Origin: Siphonodentalium dalli
Taxonomy: Eukaryota > Mollusca > Scaphopoda > Gadilida > Siphonodentaliidae
Direction: 5' to 3'
DNA length: 64,000 bases
Assembly (NCBI GenBank): GCA_032622095.1
Contig: CP136061.1
Location: forward strand, 25,732,991 to 25,796,990
Shown here: positions 46,201 to 61,200 of the stretch, in pieces
Numbering within the stretch: the stretch's first letter is position 1
How the letters are laid out: each line of letters opens with the position of its first letter
Translations under genes and position numbers: made by a program
Notes under the pieces: generated by a model
Database searches by the model: none
What the model saw: the letters and a program-made list of their open reading frames with translations, nothing else
Told to the model about the DNA's origin: nothing

Positions 46201-49200
46201 TTGGTTTATATCTGATTATACTGGATTTATTTATTACCGGATTTATATGGGATACATCCAGGTCTAGGTATGATTATAATGGGTTAATGTATGCTTATAC
46301 CGGTGTTATATATGATTTTATACCAGAGTTGCTCGTCGTTGTCCAGCCTGAGGTTAAATTGATGTGAAGCCTCTGTCGTGGACATTTGGTCGGAATAAAG
46401 AATGCTCTTACTCAAAGCGTTACACGTATTTTCATATTATTCCAAATGTCATCACAACAGTCATTGTTATACATGGATTATAAGAACTGGCTCACCTTAT
46501 CAGAGTTACTGTCATTTTTGGTTATCGTGATTAATTTGTCCCACCAAATGGCACCAATAAATAAGTATTATTTATTTACAAACGTTATCATTTTTAAATC
46601 GTACAGTCGACGTGGTTCGGAATTGACATTTGTTAGTTTTTTTTCCCAATATATTTTATTGGGATCAAAACATGAACATCATAAACACATTAATTCGCGA
46701 AGAATAAAAGACGTAAATTTAGTTTTACACCCAGATGTATAAATCAAGATAGTGGGTTAGACTAAGATTTTGAAGACACCTGGTTATCATATCTCCATGA
46801 AGATTCATATGTTTTAACCCTTTGAGTGCCAGGTCGATTTTTGTATCAACCCATATACCCTGTGCCAATGCATTCTCTTATATATGCGAGTCGACCATAA
46901 GAGAATGTATTGGCCTAACAATTTTTGTTTTTGTTTTTGTTTTTTTTTACAATTTGTTACAATTTTAATAATTTATCCTTATATTCTTTAACAGACTTAT
47001 TCTGTAGGTTTAGGGCCGATGAGATCGGCCCCTGGCACTCAAAGGGTTAAAGAAATTACCAGGTGCTCCTCTGTTCGTGGTGCTATACTACGATACGATA
47101 CGATACGATATACGATACGATTCGATTTTATTAGCTTATGTTGTTATGAATGTTATGATGTTGAAGCTACATGTATATACAGAGCATGGTAATACATAAA
47201 ATACGTGACGCATGCGCGGGTTTGGGGAGGGGTGGGAAATTGTGGCGTGGTGTTGTGGTGGTTCTAATGGGGTTGGGGTAACTTGGGAATATAGTATGCC
47301 CATATTGTAGGATATGTAATTGTTTAGCTTGGCCCATAGTTAAGCACCAGGGTGTTCCTGGCAAAATTTGAGGGCTTTTTTGATAAAGAGAGTCAAATGG
47401 GCCAATATTCTACCTTTCTTAGTGTTGAAAAGTGCGTTTAGTTTCATCGTGTTTGGCCTGTTATAGTAGTATGGTTCGATGTGTCTCTTCCTAAGATCAT
47501 TCAATTTTTGACATTTACGGATAATGTGGAATTCGTCTCCTGTTTCCAGGTTACATAGCTTGCATTTACTGACTAATTATTCACAGTTTAACCCTTTCAG
47601 TGCCGGGTCCGATTTTTGTATCAACCCATATACCCTGTGCCAATGCATTCTCTTATATATGCGAGTCGACCATAGGTCGCCTCGCATATATAAGAGAATG
47701 CATTGGCCTAACAATTTTTCATCATTTGTTATTATTTTTTACAATTTTTTATAATTTTTTCTTATATTTAACAGACTTATTTTGTAGGTTTAGTGCCAGG
47801 GAATCTTACGTTTTTCATGGGCATCAAAATTATTACTATTTTTTTACATACTTGGTGATAGTTTGGAGTTATAACATGCCCCTAAGGTTTTATCCAGTTT
47901 GTTTTTAAATTCGCTATAGCATGCTTAAGCATACCAAAAAAAATTCAACCAAAAATAAAAATAAATCAAATTTAAAAAAAAAATTGTTTTAGGGCCGATT
48001 TTACAGACCGTAAATTAGGGCCGATGAAATCGGCCCCTGGCACTGAAATGGTTAAAAGAATAGTTTATATATATGAGCTACATGTGCCCACGGATGTGGC
48101 TAGAGGGTCTCCGCTGGGGGGGGGGGGGGTCCACCTTGGGAATTTCCAACTGCAACCCCCCCTTGAGTCGGAATCACACCAACACAACTTTTTGCATAAT
48201 TCCATTTGCAACACCCCCCCCCCCTTGAGTCGGAATCGCACCAACACTACTTTTTGCATAATTCCATTTGCACCCCCCCCCCCCCTTGTACCTCATGCTC
48301 AGGCCTAATTTCCTATATATTCATAAGCCATGCTTCTATTTTCCCAGTATGAGAACATTAAGATATTTTAACCTGAAAATTGCCCCCAAAAAAACAACTA
48401 GTGATCTAATTCCAGACAAATGCACACAGCTACCGACAACAGACCAGGAAACACCGGGCCGACCATGGTTGTTCGGCCCGGTGTGAGAAAATTTTGAAAA
48501 CTATACAAGAAAATCGCAAATCCTAGCATCTAGACTGGCCTCAACTGAAGCTTTCCTAGTGTTGGAAATTTCAAACCTCATGCTCCCCTCAGGTTGGAAA
48601 ATTCTTCAACTGATGACCAATTATGTCTACAAGTTTGACCAAATGTAGTAAAATATTGTTTTGCTAAACTAATTAGCAGTTTTGTATTGGCCATGTGGAT
48701 GGGACAATGACACACCGGTTCGGCCCGGTGTGCGAAAATTTTGAAATCTGAACAAGAAAATCGCAAAATCCTAACATCTAGTAAAATCTCCCCCGTTCTT
48801 AGGAAGCCCTAAGTACGTAAGAATCACACAACACGCTTATGTCTGGATACAGTCACGCTCACGCCCGGACCCAGACGTAAGAATCACATTACACGCATAC
48901 GCTCTTTATCAACGACACTGCGGATACGAATGTTCTTTAACTATCAACGCGATTAACCCCACAGTGCCGTTTTTTGTGACTGGGAGTTTTTACCCTTACA
49001 TGTATATATATGGGAAGTTTGGTCTCGATCGGTGCAGCCGTTTCGAGTCTATAGAGGACAAATATACACATATATTTATATAATTATATATATACGTAGT
49101 TCTCATAATATATAGTATATTTTTTCCCGTGTCACATATATGTGATTATCTAATTTTGCGGGAGACTAGACTATACCACTCAACAATAATCTATTCCGTG

Positions 49201-52200
49201 CACATGAATTACTGCACCATTTATATGACATATAAGGTTATATATAAACACTTACAGATACAGATGTCTGCGATGGAATAGACTGTGGACACGGGTGTTG
49301 TGACTCTGCGAACGGGACATGCAGCTGTTACCCGGGCTGGATTACAAATATATCGCCATGTGATAAAAGCAAGTATTATTTATGTATTCACAAGCAGTAT
49401 CAATGTACCAATCCATGTGTAGCCGATCATAATGTGATCCGCTATATCATAACCAGTCGCAAGTCGGGATTTCTAATACTGTGTAAATACATAATATATA
49501 CAAAAAATGTAAAAAATAAAAAATTATGATCGAGTTTTGTTTTTGACACATTTGTTTATAGTTCTACTCTGTCGACAAAAAGTAGCATAAAGTGAAGTTT
49601 GTGTCTATTAATGTGCTTTTGTAATTTGGACATATAGTGGTGTATATTTATTCAGAATTTAGCTGATTTGTTTGTCTTTAAATGCGATTATCTCTGCTTA
49701 TCTCTGGAATCGGTTCATGTTGACACTGGCATTAAAAATCCTATAACTGTTGACCGCAACAACACCTTAAGTGTGCAACCTATGTGAAGTTCTTATCACA
49801 TTCTATAGCATGCACGTACCACAGTAGCGATGGCATAGTAGGTATGACAATTTATTATGGTGGAGTTTGGTGACAATTGGTCGTCGTAATTAATATGCAA
49901 TAGCTACTCATGTCTCCCGCTGCATATTCGCACAATGAGTCCAAAGTTCGTTACAATCCGACTTGTTCTTGTTTTGGTCCTTGTATAGTTCGCGTTGTTT
50001 ATTTCAGATACTTTCCACCAGCTGCATTTCCTCCAACAGTTCATCGGCCCACATGATAATGTTATATATATATATATCGTAGAGAATACAACGCAGCAAA
50101 ACATAATGAGTAGAAATCTACCTTGCATGGCGAAACGCAATGGGTTAATTGGCCCAGTCGACCCATTGTGCGAAAACTCAGCGGGCAATATGTCTAGTTA
50201 TGGCACATAATTTTGACGACAAATTGTCACCAAACTCCACCATAATAAATTGTCATACATAATATGCCATCGCTACTTTTAAATACTTTAATTTCGTCCA
50301 ATATCACGAAGAGTCACACACATATGTACAGGCTAAACATAATTATATATAAAGGTTTTGGTTGTATAGATATACACATAACAATATTCTACATATAAGT
50401 ACATACAGATGATGATACCAATATCGTGCATTCATGTATAAACAAACAATATATGATTTTTGAAACTAAGGTATCATGCATTTACGCAATGGGTTATTTT
50501 TGTGAATGGAATATGAATTACGCCGTACTATGTCCTTGCAGACGTAATCACCGGGATACACCGGCTTTTAAGTTAACTGCATTAAATGGATACTGCACGC
50601 CAAAGCCGACCACCCAATGCATGGGACCATCCTCAATCACACCCAACAAAATACATGCAACAAATGCACGAAACAGAGCAGAGCCATGGCAATCAATGCA
50701 AGCCATACCCACCCGCTCCCTGAAAGATGCAAACTACATGTCAACTACAATGAAAATGAGTTTATGACTCGAATCATAAACCCATCTCCACCACAATCAC
50801 CATGCCGCCCGCACCGCACATATATAGCCCACGAGCGCACTCCACGTCACCGCACATATATAGCCCACGAGCGCACTCCACGTCACCGCACATATATAGC
50901 CCACGAGCGCACTCCACGTCACCGCACATATATAGCCCACGAGCGCACTCCACGTCAATCCACGGCCCAAACCCATTCACAAACTGCACATATTCTGCCC
51001 AGTACAAAAGTTGACGGTCCCACATAATGATAATATTGAAAGAAGGTATTTGTCATTTTGTTAAAATGTTCACAGTATGTATCGACTGGTGTGATGAGCA
51101 AACCACTAGCCTGGTTCAATGTGATAAAATTTCCAAATATTCGCAGTCACTCTGACAAAAAAGATGACAAGATCCCTCCAATCCGAGTCAACTGGAATAT
51201 CGGTTGGGTGGTGACCAATGCAAGGAAGCAGACTACTAGTTCTTCCTTTTCCAGTCCGTCTACATGCAGGGAGGCCTCAATCCCAAACTGGTCAAGAAAA
51301 TCCTGCCAGACACAATTCCGTAATTCAGCAAGGAAGATACAATCAATAAATATGTGCATAATAAGACATTGGTATGGCATGCCACACTTTAAACAAATGC
51401 CACTATCGCGATATGCTGTATGTGCGAGCAAGCGCGCTGCCACTAAGAAAATAAATTTTTCCTTTGGATAGTCCCTGCATGTTACCCATAAAGGAGATAT
51501 GCAAAGTGATGGATGTGCAGTTGCAAATACTGATAATTTCGGGTCAGCAGTCACAGAATAAATCCACAAAATCCTTTCAAATTCGGATATTTAGGTCTGC
51601 ACCAAGTTTTTCCACAAAGATTTGGAAGGACACATGCACACGAACCAATGTCTGTCGTGTATACATTTATGAACATATGAAAGAGGTGAACGGAATATTA
51701 CTTCATACTTCTTCCTATTGCGTTTATTATCGTAATAATAAACTGGATCTCGAGGTTCATATGTGATTACCGTTTTATCAACATTGCGTTTCTGAGTTCG
51801 TTTTTGAGATGTTCGCAATCTTTGATGTGCGTCACGAAAATTTAAATGATGTCGTTCTAATCTTAGTTTCCAAAATTTATCTCTCTTGTATTTAGGTCGA
51901 GGTCTTAGAAAAATACCCAAAGGGAAGAGTAGGGTGCGATTAAACTCTGTGTAATACCTGGACATTTTAGTACTGTCACTTGGAAAAATATGCATGCAAG
52001 TGCATGGCTTAGTTGTGTGTCCCAATTGCGTGGGCTATTTATTTTTAGACTTTTGAAAGTATACTATTTATCAGTTTGTGAGAAATTTAATTTTGCCTTT
52101 CGACCATGGTGAATATGGCGACATTGTTATTTATTTAGTATACAATTCGCGGCACATGTCTCTCATTGTTCACTTGTGAACTATATGCCGTTTTTTGTCA

Positions 52201-55200
52201 AAATGACTAAAGGTATGGAATATCGACAGAATATTTCATCAACTAGATGTTGAATCACCATATTAGACGATTGAGTCGGCGTTGAATATGCTTCTATAAA
52301 ACCACCGCGGCAATGTTAAGTATTTACTTATTAACGGGTTCTGTTTCATTAAAACTTCAAAAGGTCCTGAGAAATAAAGGCTTATTTTACTCCAAAAGCA
52401 AGCAGGAATGCCATAATCTTGGATTGGAGCTTTGCTTATAGATGTAAATTTCGTTGTTTACAAGGGGTACATTTGTCGCAATGAGTCATGATATATTTAA
52501 AAAGATTTGTCCAAATATATTGTTCTAAAATTGTCCCTTGTAAATGTTTTGGGATGACAAATCTAAAATATGGCATCGCTTGGCATTACGTCTGATAAAT
52601 CGGAGCAAGTGGAAACTTATCATCAAATAAAGTTCTTCATAACACATCGCTGACAATTTTGTTTTTCGACTGATATGTTAATTTTTCAAGTCATATGAAT
52701 AAATTTCAAAGGCCCATCGTTCTAAAAGCGGGATTTTGAATTCAGAGGTAAGAATATGAACACGTGGGGAGTGGACAGAGCCTTCCACATAATACCAGTG
52801 TGTAGGAACAGTTAAATCTGAAGTCGTTCTATCGCCGGTATTGTGATGGTTCTTGACCAGTAAAGAAAAATCAGTCTTCGCAGTTCACATTGACCATTCG
52901 TGTCAAATTGTTTTGCGTCACAATAAAGTGAACGATTCTGTCACTACTTTTGACATAATATAGGAAGGCAGTGTTTATCACCGAATTTGATGATAAGTGG
53001 TGTAAAATCAACATAATGCATATTTGGTTGTGTTTACTTGGTTATTTTCACGTATCCTGCCAAATTATAGTCATCGTATTTCCTTGCAAAGAACCGATTA
53101 AATTAAACCGACTCGATCGTGAGAGAACCGACCGAGATATCACAATTCGCGGGTTTCGTCGTTGTTATTACCCGCAAAGTAGGATTTTAATTATGTTTAC
53201 ATTGTTTGGGATCATATGTTATGAGGGGAATGGAAAAATAATAATCGAACTATCACCTATAGATGGCTAAAAAATTGCGTTTTAACTGTAAAACATTCAC
53301 GAAAATGTATAATCTGGATCATAAGGAACCGTTACAAATCATCAAGAACCACCACACATCGGCGATAGAACGACTTCCGATGTAACAGTTCCCACACAGT
53401 ACACAATACCTACGTGTTCGAAGTCTGTATAGCATGGCAAATCATTCTTTGAGTATGGTTGAGTATTTTTTGTTGAGATTTTTTAAATTTACTTAAACGC
53501 ATTTTTTACAACATATTGCAATTTATTTACTGAAAACCTTTTGTGCCTATATTTGACATTTGTAACAGCTTAGAACATATATTACAACAATCAATAAAGC
53601 AGCCACAAATATATTTCAGTCCAATGAACACAAATGTTATATGCAGTCTAGTACACTCAAGCAAGGCGCAATCCACTGGAAATAGACAGCCGTATTTAAG
53701 ATGCCTGTTCATTCAGCGGCGGATTTGAAACAATGACCTAAAACTAATTTCATACCAAAGTGATGTTGATCAACAGGAATGGCGTGAAATATACCAATTA
53801 TGTATTGGTGGTTGTATTTCTAAATAAAAGTTTCTTGAACCAAGAACAAATAATTCCGCTCTCAAGATCTTCGGGTGTCATGCCATAGATACATGAACTG
53901 CACTTTTGAAACATTCCTATTTTACATATGTTCTTGGTATCACCATTGTATATACTTTTCATTCCAAAAATGTATAGTAAATTTCACTATAATATCCAAT
54001 CAGTTGAAGTTCCTAAATATGGTGCTAGAATAATCGTTTGGAACTGCTATCATCTCTACCAAACATAATATTATCAGAAAGAACTCTACTCGAAGGTTCA
54101 CCTGAAAGTTCAATTAGGGAAAATCATAGTATTTTCGAGGCAACACAAAGATACATAATTAGTACAAAACGATTTTATTAACCTAATACTATGTCTTCTG
54201 CAATTGAGTCATATATAAAGTCGTATATAACGTCATAATTCGGAAAGCCTGACTGCACGGCTAAATCGTGTAGTCTCTGTACGCCTAGTTATACACAATT
54301 GACATATAATTCAACAGCCGAATGTCTAACTACACCCCCCCCCCCCATTGACAATCCTATCTTTCTAACCTTTCTTAAATCTAAATATTCTCCTTTCATC
54401 CCATTGGTTACCTTTAATTCCCTAATCACACCCCACTACAGTTCTTATCTTACCTCTTGCTATTTGTTGTTGAGTGTAATCTATATTAAAATCACCACTA
54501 AGTTATCAAAAGTACAAACCAGAAAAAATTCCCGCCTGACTCGCCCGAACGGCCTTATGTAGTTCGGGAAATTTAAGCGATCGGGGAGAGGACTTACAAA
54601 AAAGCCACAATAGGCAAGTTGTCTCATCCCATTCCAATCACCCATAGTAATCCATTAGCATTTTTGTAAAATATTCATCTTGTTTTGTATTGGAAATAAA
54701 TATTGTTTACACCAATCGTTTGTACATATACCAAATTCAAAGAGAACTTCTAGATGCGTTGTTTCAACAAGGCGTGTTTGTTTCAGATGAATGTGCATTG
54801 TCACACCGAGGTGACTAGATATACATTACAATTCAGAAAATTAGAAAATATCTCATATCTCCTATTCGGTTTTCGGGCATGATAATCTGGAATTGCTCGT
54901 AATAAGTATATACATACGATACATCACTCTTGTCGTATCGATCTTGACACGTTAATTATGCTATGATTATTGGAAACTGATCGAGTGGGGTCAATGGTCA
55001 GGTCACAAACAAATGGTAGTAACAATTCAGTTCATCTGATTCGTGGACTGCCCAAAAGTGACCCATTATTATAGGTTACTGTTGGACAGTCTATGCCCCA
55101 GACGATTGACAATTATAATAAGATAGACAAATTTAAATAAAAACAAAATCTAACTGGGAAAAGAACATTATGAAAAAGCAATAAAGACACCACCACATGT

Positions 55201-58200
55201 GTATGACAAAGATGGGGAAATGGCTAATATAAGCATCACACTTTCTGCCAAATCCCATTATCTAAAATAATTGTCTTTATATATATTATACAACTCTGTT
55301 AATTAATGTGCATGATTTAGAGAAATAAATATGTTTACACCAGATGAATGCGATGATGTTGATTGTGGTAATGGCCTGTGTGATACTGGCACTGGGGATT
55401 GCAACTGCTACCCAGACTATACTTCACCAGAAACGGGTTGTAACAAAGGTTAGTATTGTACGTTTCATCGGTCACATTTGACAAATATAGGCCTAGATAT
55501 CATGGACACCTTTGTGCTGTTTTAGTTTTTGGATTTACCAATGGTTTAGCCATTCATGTTGGCTCGCAAGCAGTCGATCAGACAGAGGTCATGGACCCCA
55601 GTACTTGTCACGCCAGAATGGCGCAAACGTAGCCAGATTAGAATGACTGCCGGTCGGCTCAGTGCCTATACAAATTGTCAACAAAACATAGAAAAATATA
55701 TAGATAAGGGCTGGAAATTATTTGTACATAATATAATAAGATTCGCGGTGGTGATTAAAGGTCGTCAACGGGAGAAGTCGAACTCTTCCGAAACCGCCCG
55801 CATGCCACATGATTTTAGAGTTATCCATCTTCATCCGCAATTTTGTCCGAGACCCTCTGTTTGACAAAGTGATTCTATCCACATATTATTACACATTTCG
55901 AAAAATAACAAACTTCAAAAATCGGTTTCTCTAATTAATGATGCAGTAAGGGCTCCAGACCACCAATTACAAAAGCAACATTAAACCTAAAATGGACCGT
56001 TGTCTGCTTTGTTCTGTTGACACATTGTTGAAAACCAACATGATAAGTAAATTAGACGTGTAAAATAACATAGAATATCGTATTGCTATTAAAGACACAT
56101 TGTGGACTTGTTCTGATGCGTTAAACAGTTAAGTTAGTATCCAGACACTATGCGAACTGGATGAATGTAGCATTCTGCTACAACGCCGAAAATCTGAAGC
56201 AAATCGACCGTACCACTCCATAGAAAACATCTGAACTACGTTCAATTGTAAATGTTTACTTCTCGATTCGGGACACAGCTAGTGGCAATAAAGTAACGAA
56301 AACGATTTCGCCATCGAGAGTCACTTAATTAAATTAATATATAATAATGACGGTATGTGTTGCCAGTTTAGATTTAATATATGTAAACATAACTACTTTG
56401 AGCAAGATTATCTTTCATTTATATTTGATAACCCTATCGGAGTGATTCACATCACTTAAACAAATTAAGAAAATAATTTATGTTGTCCCTCTAAAAAAAT
56501 AAAAACAATATTAAATAAATTAAGTTATCAGGTCTTGACATCCCTTTGCCAATTGGTATAAACCATAAGGCAGACGAAAGTGAACAAGTACATAGCAAAT
56601 GGATTTTCATATAAAGAAGCCGATGCAAAAGTTATGATACGATGTTAGAGTAAATGGACTTTGAATTATTTTCGGGATCTTTTCTTTGTCATCTGTTCTA
56701 ATTTATATTGGAATAGAGGTCTGAATAATGCATGGTATAGTATGACGAATAATTATCAGGCAAATTTTTTCGAACTTAATTGCATGGTTCAAGTACGCAA
56801 ATACCAAGTACGTTTTGAATCACATTTGCTCCATCACCTCCTACGGCTACACCAGATATGCTTGCCAATATAAACCCTAAGATGGCATAATTAATCGTGT
56901 ACCAATCGAGCGACACATATGGTGGTGATATTGACACAAACGGGGGATGAGGTGGCGACACATATGGTGGTGATGTTGACACAAACGGGGGATGAGGTGG
57001 CGACACATATGGTGGTGATGTTGACACAAACGGGGGATGAGGTGGCGTCACATATGGTGGTGATGTTGACACAAACGGGGGATGATGTGGCGACACATAT
57101 GGTGGTGATGTTGACACAAACGGGGGATGAGGTGGCGACACATATGGTGGTGATGTTGACACAAACGGGGGATGAGGTGGCGACACATATGGTGGTGATG
57201 TTGACACAAACGGGGGATGAGGTGGCGGCACACATATGGTGGTGATGTTGACACAAACGGGGGATGAGGTGGCGACACATATGGTGGCAATGTTGACACA
57301 AACGGGGGATGAGGTGGCGACACATATGGTGGTGATGTTGACACAAACGGGGGATGAGGTGGCGACACATATGGTGGTGATGTTGATACAAACGGGGGAT
57401 GAGGTGGCGGCACATATGGTGGTGATGTTGACACAAACGGGGGGTGGTGTGGCGACACATATGGTGGTGATGTTGACAAAAACGGGGGATTAGGTGGCGT
57501 CACATATGGTGGTGATGTTGACACACAAGGGGGATGAGGTGGCGACACATATGGTGATGATGTTGACACAAACGGGGGATGAGGTGGCGACACATATGGT
57601 GGTGATGTTGACACAACGGGGAATGAGGTGGCGTCACATATGTTGGTGATGTTGACACAAAAGGGGGATGAGGTGGCGACACACATGGTGGTGATGGGTA
57701 TGAGGTGGCGACACACATGGTGGTGATGTTAAAACAAATGCTGGTGCTGAAGTAAACGGTGATACTGAATCGAATTGTGATGGGACGAAACAGTCACGAC
57801 TGGAGAACCAATCATATTAAAACAACACAATGTCAGAAAAGTTGAACCAGTATTGTGTATTTATGTCGTCTGCCAGATTATTGAAAACGTGGTTGAATAA
57901 TGTTGATGTTATTTTATGTTGTTTTCGTCCTTCGCACGATAGGAAATAGTTCTACAAATGGCTACCAACAAATTAAAATACGTGACACGCCATATCAAAT
58001 CCAGTCGTAATTCGGGATTTTTTTTACCCTGTGCCAATGCATTCTCTTATATATGCGAGTCGACCATAGGTCGTCTCGCATATATAAGAGAATGCATTGG
58101 CCTAACAATTTTTTACAATTTTAATAAATTTTTTTTGTATTCTTTAACAATTTTATAATTTCACCCATACAGAGCACCAGACAAACATGAGCAGACGACA

Positions 58201-61200
58201 CTCTTCTATATGCTTCTATATATGTGTGGGGCTCCCTGCAGGGTAATGGATGTTTTTTATTTTATGTCCTAAATATTGTAAGAAACATTTATTTAAAAAA
58301 AATGATAAAAAATTGTTAGGCCAATGCATTCTCTTATATATGCGAGGCGACCTATTGTCGACTCGCATATGTAAGAGAATGCATTGGCACAGTGTAAAAA
58401 AATCCCGACTTACGACTGAATTTGATATGGCGGGTCACATATACAATAAAGATTGTTTGATTTATTATCTCGCAGACAGTAATGATTTCAGATGGCAGAC
58501 TGAGCGCATACACCACATGTATACATACTAGTCTGATTCATTAGCTAGATAATGCGGTAGTATTTGCAAATATTTCCTGTCAAACTGTCTGTCGACCTAC
58601 CTAAAAAGTTGTTTTTACGTTTTTTAAACCACTTTTTAAATACATGGAACTTATGTTTACCTTGTCCGATCAAACAGAAACCAGTTGAAGATGAATTTCA
58701 TTTTATAACGAAATGTCCGTTATATGCTGATTTGAGAAATGAACTATATGAAGTAATGGAAGTGCAATATAATGGCTTTAGCGCTATGTCAGAAACTCAG
58801 CAATTCAATTTGATTCTCAAAAATGAAAAACCATATTCTTGTTATAAAATATGCAACTTGATTAGAAAATGTTTTGATCGAAGATCCCAGCAGTAGCAAC
58901 TATATGTAGAGGAACGTGTCAGAGAGTACTAACACATCAATTGGTTATTTAGAACAATGAGTTTCCGATTCAAATTGGTTGCTTGATATTGATAGATTTT
59001 GAAAATTCTCGAATGGGACGCCTCCAAAACACCGATAAGGTTTGGTAAATGGGCGGTCGACAACGTATGTGAACATGTAATCAAGCCCTCAGGCTAGCTA
59101 AATCTTCTTCGCGGATAATTTCAGACAATGTCCGATTAGCTAATGGCAATGCTACAGCCGGAAGAGTGGAAGTGTACAAGCTTGGGGCATGGGGTACAAT
59201 ATGCAAGGACTCATTTGATGACATTGACGCCCAAGTTTTGTGCAGCATGCTTGGCTTAGGAGGAGGCATTGCCTTGACAGATGGAGAATACGGACAGGGG
59301 ACAGGGGCAGTACTGCTGGACAACTTAGAATGTACCGGAGTCGAGATTACAATCTCGGATTGTACACATGAAGGATGGAATATTCATGACTGTGATCATG
59401 AAGACGACGCAGGACTAATATGTGAAAGTAAGTTATACACAATTGTCATCCACTGTTAGACAATTTACAGACAGTTGTATCATTTCATTACGGCAATGTG
59501 TTATGTACGGTTACGGAACATTGTATCATTTCATTACGGCAATATGTTCTGTACGATTACGGAACATTGTATCATTTCATTACGGCAATATTTTCTGTAC
59601 TGTTACGGAATATTGTACAATTTCATTACGGCAATATGTTCTGTACGGTTACGGAACATTGTATCATTTCAATACGACAATATGTTCTGTACGGTTTCGG
59701 AATATTTTACAATTTCAATACGGCAATATGTTCTGTATGGTTACGGAACATTGTATCATTTCATTACGGCAATATGTTCTGTACGGTTACGGAATATTGT
59801 ACCATTTCATTACGGCAATATGTTCTGCACGGTTACAGAATATTGTATCATTTCATTACGGCAATATGTTCTGCATGGTTACAGAATATTGTATCATTTC
59901 ATTACGGAAATATGTTCTTTACGGTTACCGGCTGTTGTATCATTTCGTTATGGCAATGTGTTATGTACGGTTACGGAACATTGTGTCATTTCATTACGGC
60001 AATACATTGTGTAAGGTTATGGAATATTGTACCATTTTATTACGGCAATATGTTCTGTACGGTTACGGAATATTGTACAATTTCATTACGGCAATATATT
60101 CAGTACGTTTACGGAACATTGTATCATTTACTACGGCAATATGTTCTGTACGTATACGGTTACGGGACATTGTATCATTTCATTACGGCGATGTTCTGTT
60201 CGATTACGGAACATTATATCATTTCATTACGGCAATATGTTCTGTAAGGTTTCGGAATATTTTATCATTTTAATACGACAATATGTTCTGTACGGTTACG
60301 GAACATTGTAGCATTTCATTACGATAATGTTATGTACTGTTACGGAACATTGTATCATTTCATTACGACAATATATTCTGTAAGGTTACGGAACATTGTA
60401 TCATTTCATTACGGCAATATGTTCTGTAAAGTTACGGAATATTGTATCATTTCATTACGGCAATATGTTTTGTACGGTTACGGAACATTGTATCATTTCA
60501 TTACGGAAATATGTTCTGTACGGTTACGAAACATTGTATCATTTCACTACGGCAATATGTTCAGTACGGTTACGGAATATTGTACAATTGCATTTCGGCA
60601 ATATGTTCTGTACGGTTACGGAATATTGTATCATTTCATTACGACAATATGTTCTGTAAGGTTACGGAACATTGTATCATTTCATTACGGCAATTTGTTC
60701 TGTAAAGTTACGGAATATTGTATCATTTCATTACGGCAATATGTTTTGTACGGTTACGGAACATTGTATCATTTCATTACGGAAATATGTTCTGTACGGT
60801 TACGAAACATTGTATCATTTCATTACGGCAATATGTTTTGTACGGTCACGGAACATTGTATCATTTCATTACGGAAATATGTTCTGTATGGTTACGAAAC
60901 ATTGTATCGTTTCATTACGGAAATATGTTCTGTACGGTTACGGAATATTGTACAATTGCATTACGGCAATATGTTCTGTACGGTTACGGAATATTGTACA
61001 ATTGCATTACGGCAATATGTTCTGTACGGTTACGGAACATTGTATAATTTCATTACGGCAATATGTTCTGTACGGTTATGTAACAGTTGCAATTTTTCGC
61101 ATTTTGAACGGAAACAGATAACTATTACGAATTGCTATTTGTTGTCGTACGGTCCAAAAATATTTTCGGAGAATTGCGCAATACGAGCCAGTTTGTGAGA

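Noticed and set aside
55556-55864. 102-codon ORF as a possible exon of the SRCR/EGF gene
   Set aside because: It overlaps repeat R4, has no cysteine-rich module, and adding it would disturb the exact phase match between exons 4 and 5.
56776-57718. Pro-rich and His-rich ORFs of 150-222 codons on minus
   Set aside because: The open frames follow from a 45-bp unit without stop codons. Indels shift the frame and no start, splice or signal-peptide context supports a gene.
59422-61198. Several overlapping plus-strand ORFs of 87-288 codons encoding Cys/Tyr-rich repeats
   Set aside because: They are the same 46-bp minisatellite read in rotating frames. All three frames are open for the same reason, and the array lies within an intron whose splice sites join good exons.
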